From Streptomyces sp. NBC_00102 (GTDB lineage Bacteria > Actinomycetota > Actinomycetes > Streptomycetales > Streptomycetaceae), in NCBI RefSeq assembly GCF_026343115.1, contig NZ_JAPEMC010000001.1, positions 1,240,001-1,304,000 on the forward strand: 64,000 nucleotides of DNA, in the 5' to 3' direction. This document shows, in pieces, positions 7,276-16,420 of this stretch. The position numbers and the translations under genes were made by a program. The notes under the pieces are model-generated. The model had not been told where the DNA came from and searched no databases. It saw nothing but the letters and a program-made list of their open reading frames with translations. The first letter of the stretch is position 1. Each line of letters opens with the position of its first letter.

Positions 7276-7997
7276 GCGGCGACCGCCTTGAGCGCCTCTT
7301 CCAGGGTGAACGCCTTGGCGTAGAGCGCCTTGCCGACGATCGCGCCCTCGACGCCTTCCGGCACCAGCAGGGAGATCGCGCGCAGGTCGTCCAGCGAGGA
7401 GACGCCGCCGGAGGCGACGACCGGGCGGTCGGTGGCGGCGCAGACGTCGCGGAGCAGGCCGAGGTTGGGGCCCTCCAGCGTGCCGTCCTTGGCGATGTCG
7501 GTGACGACGTAGCGGGCGCAGCCCTCGGAGTCGAGGCGGGCGAGCGTCTCGTAGAGGTCGCCGCCGTCGCGGGTCCAGCCGCGGCCGCGCAGGGTGGTGC
7601 CGCGGACGTCGAGGCCGACCGCGATCTTGTCGCCGTACTGGGCGATGACCTTGGCGACCCACTCGGGGGTCTCCAGGGCGGCGGTGCCGAGGTTGACGCG
7701 GCGGCAGCCGGTGGCGAGCGCGGCCTCCAGCGAGGCGTCGTCGCGGATGCCTCCGGAGAGCTCGACCTTGATGTCCATGGCGCCGGCGACCTCGGCGATC
7801 AGGGCGCGGTTGTCGCCGGTGCCGAAGGCGGCGTCGAGGTCGACGAGGTGGAGCCACTCGGCGCCGGAGGACTGCCAGGCGAGGGCCGCCTCCAGCGGGG
7901 AGCCGTAGGAGGTCTCGGAACCGGACTCGCCGTGCACGAGGCGGACGGCCTGTCCGTCGCGGACGTCGACGGCGGGAAGGAGTTCAAGCTTCTGCAT
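7272..7997 (-). CDS. hisA: Phosphoribosyl isomerase A (HisA/PriA)
   Basis: A 241-residue (beta/alpha)8-barrel isomerase of ProFAR to PRFAR. Actinobacteria generally use the bifunctional PriA version, which also performs the TrpF reaction in tryptophan synthesis; no trpF is nearby, but that does not test it. Catalytic landmarks are the N-terminal Asp in [16 protein letters not shown] and the second Asp in [16 protein letters not shown], with the phosphate-binding ELSGGIRDD and [10 protein letters not shown]. The start ATG at 7997 overlaps the hisH stop by one base (TAATG), and its stop overlaps the ridA start. Confidence 0.97.
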   Translation of the reverse strand: MQKLELLPAVDVRDGQAVRLVHGESGSETSYGSPLEAALAWQSSGAEWLHLVDLDAAFGTGDNRALIAEVAGAMDIKVELSGGIRDDASLEAALATGCRRVNLGTAALETPEWVAKVIAQYGDKIAVGLDVRGTTLRGRGWTRDGGDLYETLARLDSEGCARYVVTDIAKDGTLEGPNLGLLRDVCAATDRPVVASGGVSSLDDLRAISLLVPEGVEGAIVGKALYAKAFTLEEALKAVAA

Positions 7998-8638
7998 TAC
8001 AGCGTCTCGATCCAGTTGGTCAGCAGCTCGGCACCGGCGTCGCCGGACTTCTCGGGGTGGAACTGGGTGGCCCACAGCGCGCCGTTCTCCACGGCCGCCA
8101 CGAACCGCTCTCCGTGCGTGGCCCAGGTGACGCGGGGGGCGCGGATGTTGGCGTTGGTGACTTCGAGGGTCCAGTCGTGCGCCGCGTAGGAGTGCACGAA
8201 GTAGTACCGGGCCTCGGGGTCGAGTCCGGCGAACAGCTTGCTGTCCTCGGGTGCCTCGACGGTGTTCCAGCCCATGTGCGGGACGACGTCCGCCTTGAGC
8301 GGGCCGACGGTGCCGGGCCACTCGTCCAGGCCCTCGGTCTCCACGCCGTGCTCGATGCCCCGCTCGAAGAGGACCTGCATCCCGACGCAGATCCCCATCA
8401 CGGGGCGGCCGCCGGAGAGCCGGCGGCCGATGATCCAGTCGCCGCGGGCGGCCTTGAGGCCGCCCATGCAGGCGGAGAAGGCGCCGACGCCGGGGACCAG
8501 GAGTCCCTCGGCGTTCATCGCCTTGTCGTAGTCACGCGTTATCTCGACGTCCGCGCCGACCCGGGCGAGCGCCCGCTCGGCGGAGCGGACGTTGCCGAAG
8601 CCGTAGTCGAAGACGACGACCTTCTTCTTGTCGCTCAT
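7997..8638 (-). CDS. hisH: Imidazole glycerol phosphate synthase glutaminase subunit HisH
   Basis: A 213-residue class I glutamine amidotransferase supplying ammonia to HisF. The nucleophilic Cys is in [13 protein letters not shown] and the His/Glu pair in QFHPEKSG, with the oxyanion-type [12 protein letters not shown] near residue 50. The length is normal for the family. It lies between the 55-aa membrane protein (16 bases upstream) and hisA (one-base overlap). Confidence 0.97.
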   Translation of the reverse strand: MSDKKKVVVFDYGFGNVRSAERALARVGADVEITRDYDKAMNAEGLLVPGVGAFSACMGGLKAARGDWIIGRRLSGGRPVMGICVGMQVLFERGIEHGVETEGLDEWPGTVGPLKADVVPHMGWNTVEAPEDSKLFAGLDPEARYYFVHSYAAHDWTLEVTNANIRAPRVTWATHGERFVAAVENGALWATQFHPEKSGDAGAELLTNWIETL

Positions 8639-8654
8639 CTCTGCTCCCAGCCCC

Positions 8655-8822
8655 TCAGTCCCAGAGTCCCTGGATGCGCAGCACCCCTGCCACCAGGCAC
8701 AGCGCGGACGCGATGCAGAGCAGCACGACGACGCCCTTGGGCATCCCCTGCTTGGCGAAGGAGTAGACGCCGCCGGCCAGGAAGAGGCCGACGACGATCA
8801 GGATGGTGTTGAGGCCGGTCAC
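8655..8822 (-). CDS. Small two-helix membrane protein within the his operon
   Basis: A 55-residue protein with two predicted membrane helices, [19 protein letters not shown] and [19 protein letters not shown], joined by a short basic loop (AKQGMPK). The GTG start overlaps the hisB stop (GTGA), so it is almost certainly translated with the operon. It is too small for a transporter; regulatory, scaffolding or merely hitch-hiking roles are all possible. I do not recognise a named family, although similar small proteins in this position are, from memory, conserved in Streptomyces. Confidence 0.8.
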   Translation of the reverse strand: MTGLNTILIVVGLFLAGGVYSFAKQGMPKGVVVLLCIASALCLVAGVLRIQGLWD

Positions 8823-9439
8823 AGGGCGCCCTTCGTGGAAGGCAGGATTCCGGCCGCGCGCGGGTCGCGCTCGCTGGCGTAACGCAGGGCCCGGGCGAGG
8901 GCCTTGAACTGGCACTCCACGATGTGGTGGGCGTTGCGGCCGTACGGGACGTGGACGTGCAGGGCGATCTGGGCCTGCGCGACGAAGGACTCCAGGATGT
9001 GCCGGGTCATCGTGGTGTCGTACTCGCCGATCATCGGCGCCATCTTCTCCGGCTCGGTGTGCACCAGGTACGGGCGGCCGGAGAGGTCGACGGTGACCTG
9101 GGCGAGCGACTCGTCCAGCGGGACGGTGCAGTTGCCGAAGCGGTAGATGCCGACCTTGTCTCCGAGCGCCTGCTTGAAGGCGGCGCCGAGCGCGAGGGCG
9201 GTGTCCTCGATGGTGTGGTGCGAGTCGATGTGCAGGTCGCCCTCGGTCTTGACCGTGAGGTCGAAGAGGCCGTGGCGGCCGAGCTGGTCGAGCATGTGGT
9301 CGTAGAAGCCGACGCCGGTGGCGACGTCGACCTTCCCGCTGCCGTCGAGGTTGATCTCGACGAGTACGGAGGTTTCCTTGGTGGTGCGCTCCACGCGGCC
9401 CACCCGGCTCTCGCCCGTCATGCGGCTCTCGCCCGTCAT
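8819..9439 (-). CDS. hisB: Imidazoleglycerol-phosphate dehydratase HisB
   Basis: A 206-residue monofunctional dehydratase converting imidazole glycerol phosphate to imidazole acetol phosphate. Metal-binding repeats are intact: [27 protein letters not shown], and the second-half equivalents including [18 protein letters not shown]. The ATG at 9439 was chosen because it overlaps the hisC stop (ATGA). An 18-base tandem duplication encodes [12 protein letters not shown], creating a second in-frame ATG at 9421, so either could be the true start. There is no fused histidinol-phosphatase domain. Confidence 0.97.
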   Translation of the reverse strand: MTGESRMTGESRVGRVERTTKETSVLVEINLDGSGKVDVATGVGFYDHMLDQLGRHGLFDLTVKTEGDLHIDSHHTIEDTALALGAAFKQALGDKVGIYRFGNCTVPLDESLAQVTVDLSGRPYLVHTEPEKMAPMIGEYDTTMTRHILESFVAQAQIALHVHVPYGRNAHHIVECQFKALARALRYASERDPRAAGILPSTKGAL

Positions 9440-10578
9440 GCGTCGTGCTCCTTCTTGATTTCGCGAACCGCATCGAGGAACGCGTCGTTCTCTGCCGGGG
9501 TCCCCGCGGTGACCCGAAGCCATCCCGGTACGCCGTTGTCCCGGACCAGGACGCCCCGGTCGAGGATCGCCCGCCAGACGGCGTGGCTGTCCGCGAAGCG
9601 GCCGAACTGGACGAAGTTGGCGTCCGACTCGGTGACCTCGTAGTCCATGGCCCGGAGTTCGGCGACGATCCGGTCCCGCTCGCTCTTGAGCCGCTCGACG
9701 TATCCGAGGAGCGTATCGGTGTGCTCCAGGGCGGCCAGCGCGGTGGCCTGGGTGACGGAGGACAGGTGGTACGGCAGGCGTACCAGCTGGACGGCGTCGA
9801 CCACGGCTGCGTCGGCGGCGAGGTAGCCCAGGCGCAGCCCGGCGGCGCCGAACGCCTTGGACATGGTGCGGGAGAGCACCATGTTCGGCCGGCCCTCGAT
9901 CAGCGGGAGCAGCGAGGGGCGGTGGCTGAACTCTCCGTACGCCTCGTCGACGACGACGAGGGACGGCCGGGCCGCCTGCGCCGCGTCGTAGAGCGCGCGG
10001 ACGGTCCCGGCGTCGACGGCGGTGCCGGTGGGGTTGTTCGGAGAGGTGATGAAGACGACGTTGGGGCGGTGTTCGGCGATGGCCCTCTTCGCCGCCTCCA
10101 CGTCGATGGTGAAGTCCTCGTTGCGCGGGCCGGAGATCCAGCCGGTGCCGGTGCCGCGCGCGATGAGGGCGTGCATCGAGTACGAGGGTTCGAAGCCGAT
10201 GGCGGTGCGGCCGGGGCCGCCGAACGCCTGCATCAGCTGCTGGATGACCTCGTTGGAGCCGTTGGCCGCCCAGACCTGGGCGGTGGTGACCTCGTGGCCG
10301 GCGGTGCGGCTGAGGTAACCGGCGAGTCCGGTACGGAGCTCGACGGCGTCCCGGTCCGGGTAGCGGTTGAGCTCGCGGGCGGCCTCGCGGACGCGTTCGG
10401 CGATCCGGTCGACGAGGGCGTCGGGCAGCGGGTAGGGGTTCTCGTTGGTGTTCAGCCGGACGGGTACGTCGAGCTGGGGGGCACCGTACGGGGACTGGCC
10501 GCGCAGCTCTTCCCGGATGGGGAGGTCGTCCATGCGGACGGGGCCGCCGTTCACCGTGGTGGTGTTGTCGTCCTTCAC
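9436..10578 (-). CDS. hisC: Histidinol-phosphate aminotransferase HisC
   Basis: A 380-residue fold type I PLP aminotransferase that converts imidazole acetol phosphate to histidinol phosphate. Landmarks are [13 protein letters not shown] near the N terminus, [16 protein letters not shown], and the PLP lysine in [17 protein letters not shown]. The GTG at 10578 overlaps the hisD stop (GTGA); an internal ATG 45 bases later ([10 protein letters not shown]) is an alternative start. The arrangement hisD-hisC-hisB is translationally coupled throughout. Confidence 0.97.
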   Translation of the reverse strand: MKDDNTTTVNGGPVRMDDLPIREELRGQSPYGAPQLDVPVRLNTNENPYPLPDALVDRIAERVREAARELNRYPDRDAVELRTGLAGYLSRTAGHEVTTAQVWAANGSNEVIQQLMQAFGGPGRTAIGFEPSYSMHALIARGTGTGWISGPRNEDFTIDVEAAKRAIAEHRPNVVFITSPNNPTGTAVDAGTVRALYDAAQAARPSLVVVDEAYGEFSHRPSLLPLIEGRPNMVLSRTMSKAFGAAGLRLGYLAADAAVVDAVQLVRLPYHLSSVTQATALAALEHTDTLLGYVERLKSERDRIVAELRAMDYEVTESDANFVQFGRFADSHAVWRAILDRGVLVRDNGVPGWLRVTAGTPAENDAFLDAVREIKKEHDA

Positions 10579-11906
10579 GCCTGCGGAACCTTCCAGCCGA
10601 ACCGTGCCTTGAGCGCCGCGCCGTGGGCGGGGAGGTCCTCCGCCTCGGCGAGGGTCACCACGTGGTGGGTGACCTCGGCCAGTGCGTCGCGGGTGTAGTC
10701 GACGATGTGGATGCCGCGCAGGAAGGACTGCACGGAGAGACCCGAGGAGTGGCAGGCGCAACCACCGGTGGGCAGTACGTGGTTGGAGCCGGCGCAGTAG
10801 TCGCCGAGGGAGACCGGCGACCAGGGGCCGACGAAGATCGCGCCGGCGTTGCGGACGCGGTCGGCGACGGCGGCGGCGTCGGCGGTCTGGATCTCCAGGT
10901 GCTCGGCGCCGTACGCGTCGACCACCTTCAGCCCGTCCGCGAGGTCGCGGACGAGGACGATCGCGGACTGCCGGCCGGCGAGCGCGGGCGCGATGCGGTC
11001 GCTGACGTGCTTGGAGGCGGCGACCTGGGGGGCGAGTTCGGCCTCGGTGGCGGCGGCGAGTTCCTCGGAGTCGGTGACGAGGACGGCGGCGGCCATCGGG
11101 TCGTGCTCGGCCTGGCTGATGAGGTCGGCGGCGATGTGCACCGGGTCGGCGGTGGAGTCGGCGAGGATCGCGATCTCGGTGGGCCCGGCCTCGGCGTCGA
11201 TGCCGATGCGGCCCTTGAGGAGGCGCTTGGCGGCGGCGACGTAGATGTTGCCGGGGCCCGTGACGAGGTTCACGGGGCGGCAGCCGTCCTCGCCTTCGGT
11301 GCCGTAGGCGAAGAGGGCGATGGCCTGGGCGCCGCCGGCGGCGTACACCTCGTCCACGCCGAGCAGGGCGCAGGCGGCCAGGATGGTGGGGTGCGGCAGG
11401 CCGCCGAACTCCTTCTGCGGCGGGGAGGACACGGCGATGCCCTCGACGCCGGCCTCCTGGGCCGGGACGACGTTCATGACGACGGAGGACGGGTAGACCG
11501 AGCGTCCGCCGGGGACGTAGAGGCCGACCCGCTCGACGGGCACCCACTTCTCGGTGACCGTGCCGCCGGGCACGACCTGGGTGGTGTGGGTGGTGCGGCG
11601 CTGCTCGCGGTGGACGAGGCGGGCGCGGCGGATCGACTCCTCCAGCGCGGCGCGTACGGCGGGGTCGAGCTCCGCCAGCGCGTCGGCGAGGGCCGCGACC
11701 GGGACCCGGAGCGATTCGGGCCGTACGCCGTCGAATTTCTCTCCCCACTCGATCACCGCTGCCGAGCCACGATGGCGTACGTCCTCGCAGATGGGCCGCA
11801 CCGTCTCCAGGGCGGCTTCCACGTCGAACTCGGCACGGGGCAGCAGGTCGCGCAAGGGGGCGCCCTCGGGGAGGACGTCGCCGCGCAGATCGATTCGAGA
11901 GATCAC
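10575..11906 (-). CDS. hisD: Histidinol dehydrogenase HisD
   Basis: A 443-residue zinc- and NAD-dependent enzyme catalysing the last two oxidations from histidinol to histidine. Recognisable segments include [12 protein letters not shown] at the start, [19 protein letters not shown], the NAD-binding [25 protein letters not shown] and the metal/active-site [12 protein letters not shown]. The GTG at 11906 gives the family's usual N terminus ([10 protein letters not shown]); an upstream in-frame ATG adds 20 unlike residues that would run through the operator-like palindrome. It is the first gene of the operon, so the his promoter should lie in 11907-12054. Confidence 0.97.
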   Translation of the reverse strand: MISRIDLRGDVLPEGAPLRDLLPRAEFDVEAALETVRPICEDVRHRGSAAVIEWGEKFDGVRPESLRVPVAALADALAELDPAVRAALEESIRRARLVHREQRRTTHTTQVVPGGTVTEKWVPVERVGLYVPGGRSVYPSSVVMNVVPAQEAGVEGIAVSSPPQKEFGGLPHPTILAACALLGVDEVYAAGGAQAIALFAYGTEGEDGCRPVNLVTGPGNIYVAAAKRLLKGRIGIDAEAGPTEIAILADSTADPVHIAADLISQAEHDPMAAAVLVTDSEELAAATEAELAPQVAASKHVSDRIAPALAGRQSAIVLVRDLADGLKVVDAYGAEHLEIQTADAAAVADRVRNAGAIFVGPWSPVSLGDYCAGSNHVLPTGGCACHSSGLSVQSFLRGIHIVDYTRDALAEVTHHVVTLAEAEDLPAHGAALKARFGWKVPQA

Positions 11907-11947
11907 ACCCCCAATTCTCTCAGACCGCCCGAGCCGTCCGGTCGGCC

Positions 11948-11964
11948 GTATCAGTGGCTGATAC
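11948..11964. promoter_or_regulatory. Operator-like palindrome upstream of hisD
   Basis: The perfect palindrome GTATCAG-TGG-CTGATAC (seven-base arms, three-base centre) lies 41 bases before the hisD start in the divergent hisD/12055 intergenic region. Size and position suit a dimeric repressor of the his operon. The regulator is unknown. Confidence 0.5.
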
Positions 11965-11976
11965 ATATCTCCGTCA

Positions 11977-12014
11977 CCCTGTGTGGCTTTTTCCGTTCAT
12001 ACGGTCACACAGGG
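11977..12014. promoter_or_regulatory. Spaced inverted repeat before the membrane-protein gene
   Basis: Perfect nine-base arms CCCTGTGTG and CACACAGGG are separated by 20 bases and end 40 bases before the GTG at 12055. It may be a protein-binding site or an mRNA hairpin of the plus-strand gene. Confidence 0.4.
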
Positions 12015-12054
12015 GGAAGAACGGCAGTAGGGCGTGTGCACAGGGAGGTCGGGA

Positions 12055-13668
12055 GTGACGGAGCCGCACGAGAGCGACATCCCGGAAGGACTCAGCGCCG
12101 CGGAGCTGGGCATGTGGCAGTCCTTCCGGAACGGGACCACCTTCGATCTGCGCACCCACGATCCCGAACGCGACGATCCGTTCGGCCCGCACCTGTGGGG
12201 GCCGGGGCGGAGCGTCGGTGCCCGGGTCGTGGCGAGGCTGCTGCTGAGCGGGCCGCCGGCCAGGCCGGGACGGGTGGCGGCGCTGAAACTCCGGGGTGTA
12301 CGCGTCACGGGCAAGCTGGATCTGGCCGGCGGCCGGGTCTCGCCGTACGTCGAGCTGACCGGGTGCCGGTTCGAGCAGGAGGTGATGTTCCCCGAGTGCC
12401 ACTTCACGACGCTGCGGATGGTCGGCTGCGCGATGCCCCGGCTGGAGGCGGCCCGGCTGCGGACCGAGGGCGATCTCCATCTGCCGCGTTGCCGGGTCGA
12501 CCGGGGCGTGCGGCTGACGGACGCCCAGATCGGCACGGACCTGCTGATCAACCAGATCAGCGTCGGCTGCGACCGGCGGGGCCGGGCGATCGCGGCCGAC
12601 GGGCTGACCGTGGCGCAGGACCTCCAGGCGGAGATGATCGAGACGTACGGCGAAGTGAGCCTGCGCGGGGCGACGGTGGGCGGTTCGCTCAGTCTGCGCG
12701 GTAGCCGGCTGCGGGCGGCGGAGGGCCGCAAGGCCCTGAACGCACCGCAGTTGAGGGTGGAGCGGACGCTCTATCTGACCGAGGCGTGGGTGAGCACCGA
12801 GACGGGGAACCAGGGCACCACTCCCCCGTACGGCATCGTGCACGGCCCGACCTCGGACCTGACGCCCGCCCGCGGTTCGCGCTCGCAGATCTTCGAATGC
12901 CGGGGCGGGGTCCGGCTCGACGACGGGCGGTTCGGGGACGTGCTGGACCTGCATCTGGCGCGGTTCGTGCTGGAACCGCAGGAGGAGCTGTCGCTGCGCC
13001 GGATCGTCGTGCCGGAGCTGCGGTTCAGCCTGGAGCGCCCCGAGGAGGGCCGGGTCGTGCTGAACGGCGCCAAGGTCGTCACCCTGATCGACCTGTCGAG
13101 CAGCTGGCCGGGCCCCGGCGGGCTCGCGATGGGCGGGTTCGTCTACGAGAACCTCGTCCCGTACGGCCACTTCCCGCTCTCCCGGAGGCTGGAGTGGGTG
13201 CTCGCGGCCACCCCGGAGTACGTCCCCGAGCCGTACGAGCGGCTGGCGACCGTACTGCGCAACTGCGGCGAGGACGCGGACGCCCGGGAGGTGCTGCTCG
13301 CCAAGCAGCGCCGGCGCCGGGAGACCCTGCCGATCGCCGGGAAGCTGTGGGGGTTCCTCCAGGACTGGACGGTGGCGTACGGCTACCGGCCGGGGCGCGC
13401 GGCGGTGTGGATGGCCGTGCTCTGGGCGGCGAGCACCCTTGCCTTCTCCCGGCACCATCCGGCGTCGATCAAGGGGGACGAGCACCCGGAGTGGAATCCG
13501 GCGCTGTACGCGCTCGATCTGCTGGTCCCGGTGATCGGTCTCGGCCAGGACGGCTACTGGCGGATGACGGGCGGCTGGCAGTGGGGCGCCGCCGGACTGG
13601 TGCTGGTGGGGTGGGTTCTGGCCACCACCGTGGCCGCCGGGGCCTCCCGGCTGCTGAGCCGGGGGTGA
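12055..13668 (+). CDS. Membrane-anchored beta-helix-like hypothetical protein
   Basis: A 537-residue protein of unknown function. Residues 60-350 contain short repeating beta-strand segments reminiscent of pentapeptide or right-handed beta-helix repeats (LKLRGVRVTGKLDLAGGRV, VELTGCRFEQEVMF, SLRGATVGGSLSLRGSRL, VLNGAKVVTLIDLSS). The C terminus has two or three membrane segments (AAVWMAVLWAASTLAF, ALYALDLLVPVIGLG, AGLVLVGWVLATTVAAG). Streptomyces homologues are sometimes labelled membrane-associated oxidoreductase, but I see no nucleotide or cofactor motif to support that. The GTG at 12055 has GGAGG 6 bases upstream. It diverges from the his operon and is followed by a terminator. Confidence 0.85.
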   Translation: MTEPHESDIPEGLSAAELGMWQSFRNGTTFDLRTHDPERDDPFGPHLWGPGRSVGARVVARLLLSGPPARPGRVAALKLRGVRVTGKLDLAGGRVSPYVELTGCRFEQEVMFPECHFTTLRMVGCAMPRLEAARLRTEGDLHLPRCRVDRGVRLTDAQIGTDLLINQISVGCDRRGRAIAADGLTVAQDLQAEMIETYGEVSLRGATVGGSLSLRGSRLRAAEGRKALNAPQLRVERTLYLTEAWVSTETGNQGTTPPYGIVHGPTSDLTPARGSRSQIFECRGGVRLDDGRFGDVLDLHLARFVLEPQEELSLRRIVVPELRFSLERPEEGRVVLNGAKVVTLIDLSSSWPGPGGLAMGGFVYENLVPYGHFPLSRRLEWVLAATPEYVPEPYERLATVLRNCGEDADAREVLLAKQRRRRETLPIAGKLWGFLQDWTVAYGYRPGRAAVWMAVLWAASTLAFSRHHPASIKGDEHPEWNPALYALDLLVPVIGLGQDGYWRMTGGWQWGAAGLVLVGWVLATTVAAGASRLLSRG

Positions 13669-13685
13669 GGGCGGTGAGGTGAGAA

Positions 13686-13719
13686 CGGCTCCCGATACCG
13701 CCTCCGGCACCGGGAGCCG
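13686..13719 (+). terminator. Terminator after the membrane-anchored protein gene
   Basis: Nine-base arms CGGCTCCCG and CGGGAGCCG, with a second nested pairing (GCCTCCGG/CCGGAGGC nearby), lie 17 bases beyond the stop codon. Confidence 0.6.
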
Positions 13720-13889
13720 GAGGCAGGGCGGCCCTGCGCCCGGCTCCCGTAGGGGGCGAATTCCAGCCAACCCTGTTCACGTCCTTTGCTCACTCTTGGC
13801 CTTTTCGGGGGCAACCCCTCCGGATCCACCAGTGTTGCCACGAAAGCTTCACAGCAGACCCCTGGCGCCGCTCCCACCAGCGCTTTTCA

Positions 13890-15050
13890 ATGGTCCGCAC
13901 CATGCCCTCGCTTCGCGCTCTGCTCCGTACCGCGCGCAGGGTCCGGCACAGCCCCGGGCTGACCGCCGGACTTCCCCCGGCCGACGCGGTCATGCTCGAC
14001 GCCCCCGACGACCGGCTCTCCCCCGCGCTGGTCGCCGCTGCCGACGGCGCCTACGGGCCTGCGGCCAAACTCCTCGCCACCACCCGCGACACCGCCGACT
14101 GGGAACTGCGCGACCGCTACCTCGGCCGGCTGGTCGTCTTCGCCCGCAGCCGGGACGGCTGGCTGGACGACTGGCTGTCCGCCGCCCCCGGAGACCCGGA
14201 CGCGCTGCTCGTACGGGCCGGGCTCGCCGCGCGCCGGGCGTGGGAGTCGCCCGCGACGGCGGAGCGGCTGCGCGAGGTCGCCCCGCTGATCGCCGAGGCC
14301 GCCGAGGCCGACCCGCGCGATCCGGTTCCCTGGCACCTCGCCCTGGACCAGGCGCGGGGCACCCGTGCCACGCACACCGTGTTCGAGTCGGTGTGGGAGG
14401 AGGCGGTCCGGCGCTCCCCGCACCACTACGGCTGCCACGTGGCGGCCCTGCGCTACCTCTCCGCGTCCCCGCGCGGATCGCACCGCGCCTGCTTCGACTT
14501 CGCCGAGCGGGCCGCCGAGGACGCCGCCCCGGACTCCCTCGTGCAGGGGCTGCCGGTGCGCGCCGCCGCCGCGCTGCTGCTCGACCCCCGGGCCGCGGGC
14601 CGGGCCGCCCCGGTGCCGGAGCGGCGCGTCGACGAAGCCGCCGACCTGGCGATCGGCCTCTTCGCCGGGTACGGCGCCGGCGACCCGTGGCCCGCCGAGA
14701 TCCGCAACCTGCTGGCTTACGTCCTGGTGGTGCGGGGCCGCTGGAGCGAAGCGCTGGAGCAGTTCCGGCTGATCGGGCCGTACGCCCAGTCGTTCCCGTG
14801 GGCGCAGTCCCCCTCACCGTCCCTCCCGGAGTCCCTCCCGCAGTCCCCGCCCCGTCCCGTCCCCTCGTCCCGTCCGTACGCGTCGCCGAGGCCGCTCCCC
14901 GCGTCGGGGCCGGTCGCGTGGTCGTCGGTGGCCGAGGACGCCCTGGCCCGCTTCCTGGACGCCAGGGACGCGGCCCGGCTCCAGGTGGCCTCGGCGACCC
15001 CGCTGTGGAACCGGGCCGCCCACGGCCGGGCCCTCGGCCATTACGCTTGA
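13890..15050 (+). CDS. Hypothetical protein with helical repeats
   Basis: A 386-residue, Ala/Leu/Arg-rich, largely helical protein, probably cytoplasmic. Pairs of helices such as DALLVRAGLAARRAW, VPWHLALDQARGT, HHYGCHVAALRYLSASP and LLAYVLVVRGRWSEALEQF suggest a TPR-like solenoid, but no consensus TPR can be aligned. Residues about 308-345 form a Pro/Ser-rich low-complexity insert followed by a final helix. Two starts are possible, ATG 13890 and ATG 13905, neither with a clear ribosome-binding site. Its stop is immediately followed by the Lon-N-domain gene, implying one transcript. Function unknown. Confidence 0.8.
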   Translation: MVRTMPSLRALLRTARRVRHSPGLTAGLPPADAVMLDAPDDRLSPALVAAADGAYGPAAKLLATTRDTADWELRDRYLGRLVVFARSRDGWLDDWLSAAPGDPDALLVRAGLAARRAWESPATAERLREVAPLIAEAAEADPRDPVPWHLALDQARGTRATHTVFESVWEEAVRRSPHHYGCHVAALRYLSASPRGSHRACFDFAERAAEDAAPDSLVQGLPVRAAAALLLDPRAAGRAAPVPERRVDEAADLAIGLFAGYGAGDPWPAEIRNLLAYVLVVRGRWSEALEQFRLIGPYAQSFPWAQSPSPSLPESLPQSPPRPVPSSRPYASPRPLPASGPVAWSSVAEDALARFLDARDAARLQVASATPLWNRAAHGRALGHYA

Positions 15051-15055
15051 GCGTT

Positions 15056-15802
15056 GTGACCACAGCGCACCTGCCCCTCTTCCCGCTCGACGCGGTTCTG
15101 TTCCCCGGCCTCGTGCTGCCGTTGAACGTCTTCGAGGAGCGATATCGCGCCATGATGCGCGAACTGCTGAAGACCGACGACGACGAACCCCGCCGCTTCG
15201 TGGTGGTGGCCGTCCGGGACGGCCGGGAGACCGCGGTGACCGGCACCGGGATGCCCTCGGGCGCGGCGGTCCCGGTGGACCTCGCGCCCGCCGACGGCTT
15301 CGGCGCCGACCCGATCCAGTCCTTCCACCGTGTCGGCTGCGTGGCGGACGCCGCCAAGATCCGGGAGCGCTCCGACGGCACCTTCGAGGTGCTCGCCACC
15401 GGCACCACCCGGGTCCGGCTGCTCTCGGTGGACGCGAGCGGCCCGTATCTGACCGCCGAGGTGGAGCACCTCCCCGAGGACGAGGAGGCGGGCGAGGCCC
15501 GGACCCTCGCCGAGGGCGTGATGCGGGCCTTCCGCACGTACCAGAAGCGGCTGGCCGGGGCGAGCGAGCGGTCGCTGACCACGGGCGGCGACCTGCCGGA
15601 CGAGCCGTCCGTCGTCTCCTACCTGGTGGCCGCGGCCACCGTGCTGGACGTGGGCACGAAGCAGCGGCTGCTGCAGGCCCCGGACACCGCGACCCGGCTG
15701 CGGGAGGAGCTCGGTCTGCTCCGCAAGGAGACGGCGGTCATCCGCCATCTCCCGTCGCTGCCCGCCGTGGAGCTCACCCGCGCCCCCACGCACCTGAACT
15801 GA
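15056..15802 (+). CDS. Lon N-terminal (substrate-binding) domain protein
   Basis: A 248-residue protein consisting of a stand-alone Lon N-terminal/PUA-like domain: LPLFPLDAVLFPGLVLPLNVFEERYRAMM at the start, then a beta barrel (FVVVAVRDGRET, VLATGTTRVRLLS) and a helical C-terminal part (QRLLQAPDTATRLREELGLLRKE). There is no ATPase or protease domain, so it is not Lon itself; such proteins may bind unfolded substrates or act in other ways. The GTG at 15056 is used; a TTG at 15047 overlapping the previous stop is an alternative. Tight spacing implies cotranscription with the upstream gene. Confidence 0.88.
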   Translation: MTTAHLPLFPLDAVLFPGLVLPLNVFEERYRAMMRELLKTDDDEPRRFVVVAVRDGRETAVTGTGMPSGAAVPVDLAPADGFGADPIQSFHRVGCVADAAKIRERSDGTFEVLATGTTRVRLLSVDASGPYLTAEVEHLPEDEEAGEARTLAEGVMRAFRTYQKRLAGASERSLTTGGDLPDEPSVVSYLVAAATVLDVGTKQRLLQAPDTATRLREELGLLRKETAVIRHLPSLPAVELTRAPTHLN

Positions 15803-15857
15803 ACCGACCCCGGTACCGATTCCGATCCCCACCCGAACAAGGCGAGGCCCTCCGCCC

Positions 15858-16358
15858 GTGGCGAAGAAGACGAAGAAGCAGCAGCAGGGCGGTACCCCGG
15901 CCACGGTCGCGCTGACCGCGGCCGGGACCGCCTTCACCGTTCACGCCTACGAGCACGATCCGGCGGCGCCCAGTTACGGCGAGGAGGCGGCCGAGGCCCT
16001 GGGCGTCTCCCCCGACCGGGTCTTCAAGACCCTGGTCGCCGACGTGGACGGCGAACTGACGGTGGCGGTGGTCCCGGTGGCCGGTTCGCTGGACCTGAAG
16101 GCGCTCGCGTCGGCGGTCGGTGGCAAGCGCGCCGCCATGGCCGATCCGGCGGCGGCCGAGCGCACCACGGGGTACGTGCGTGGCGGGATCTCCCCGCTGG
16201 GCCAGCGCAAGCGGCTGCGTACGGTCGTCGACGCGTCGGCCGGTTCGCACCCGACCATCTGTGTCTCGGCCGGCCGCCGGGGCCTGGAGGTCGAGCTCGC
16301 GGCGGCGGACCTGGCGCGGCTCACCGGTGCGGTGTTCGCGCCGATCGGGCGGGCGTAG
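15858..16358 (+). CDS. ybaK: Cys-tRNA(Pro) deacylase YbaK
   Basis: A 166-residue YbaK/EbsC-family trans-editing protein that removes cysteine mischarged onto tRNA-Pro. Conserved features are DRVFKTLVADVDGE with the key lysine, VPVAGSLDLKALA and TTGYVRGGISPLGQRKRL. The lysine-rich N-terminal extension (MAKKTKKQQQ) precedes the domain. GTG start, 55 bases after the Lon-N-domain gene. Confidence 0.93.
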   Translation: MAKKTKKQQQGGTPATVALTAAGTAFTVHAYEHDPAAPSYGEEAAEALGVSPDRVFKTLVADVDGELTVAVVPVAGSLDLKALASAVGGKRAAMADPAAAERTTGYVRGGISPLGQRKRLRTVVDASAGSHPTICVSAGRRGLEVELAAADLARLTGAVFAPIGRA

Positions 16359-16364
16359 CGGGGC

Positions 16365-16410
16365 GGCGGCCGTACGGGGCCGGACGCACCGGGAAGCCCG
16401 TACCGCCGCC
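16365..16410. terminator. Bidirectional terminator between convergent genes
   Basis: Arms GGCGGCCGTACGGG and CCCGTACCGCCGCC pair with one mismatch between ybaK (plus) and the membrane protein ending at 16421 (minus). Both genes could use it. Confidence 0.6.
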
Positions 16411-16420
16411 ACGCGGAACC

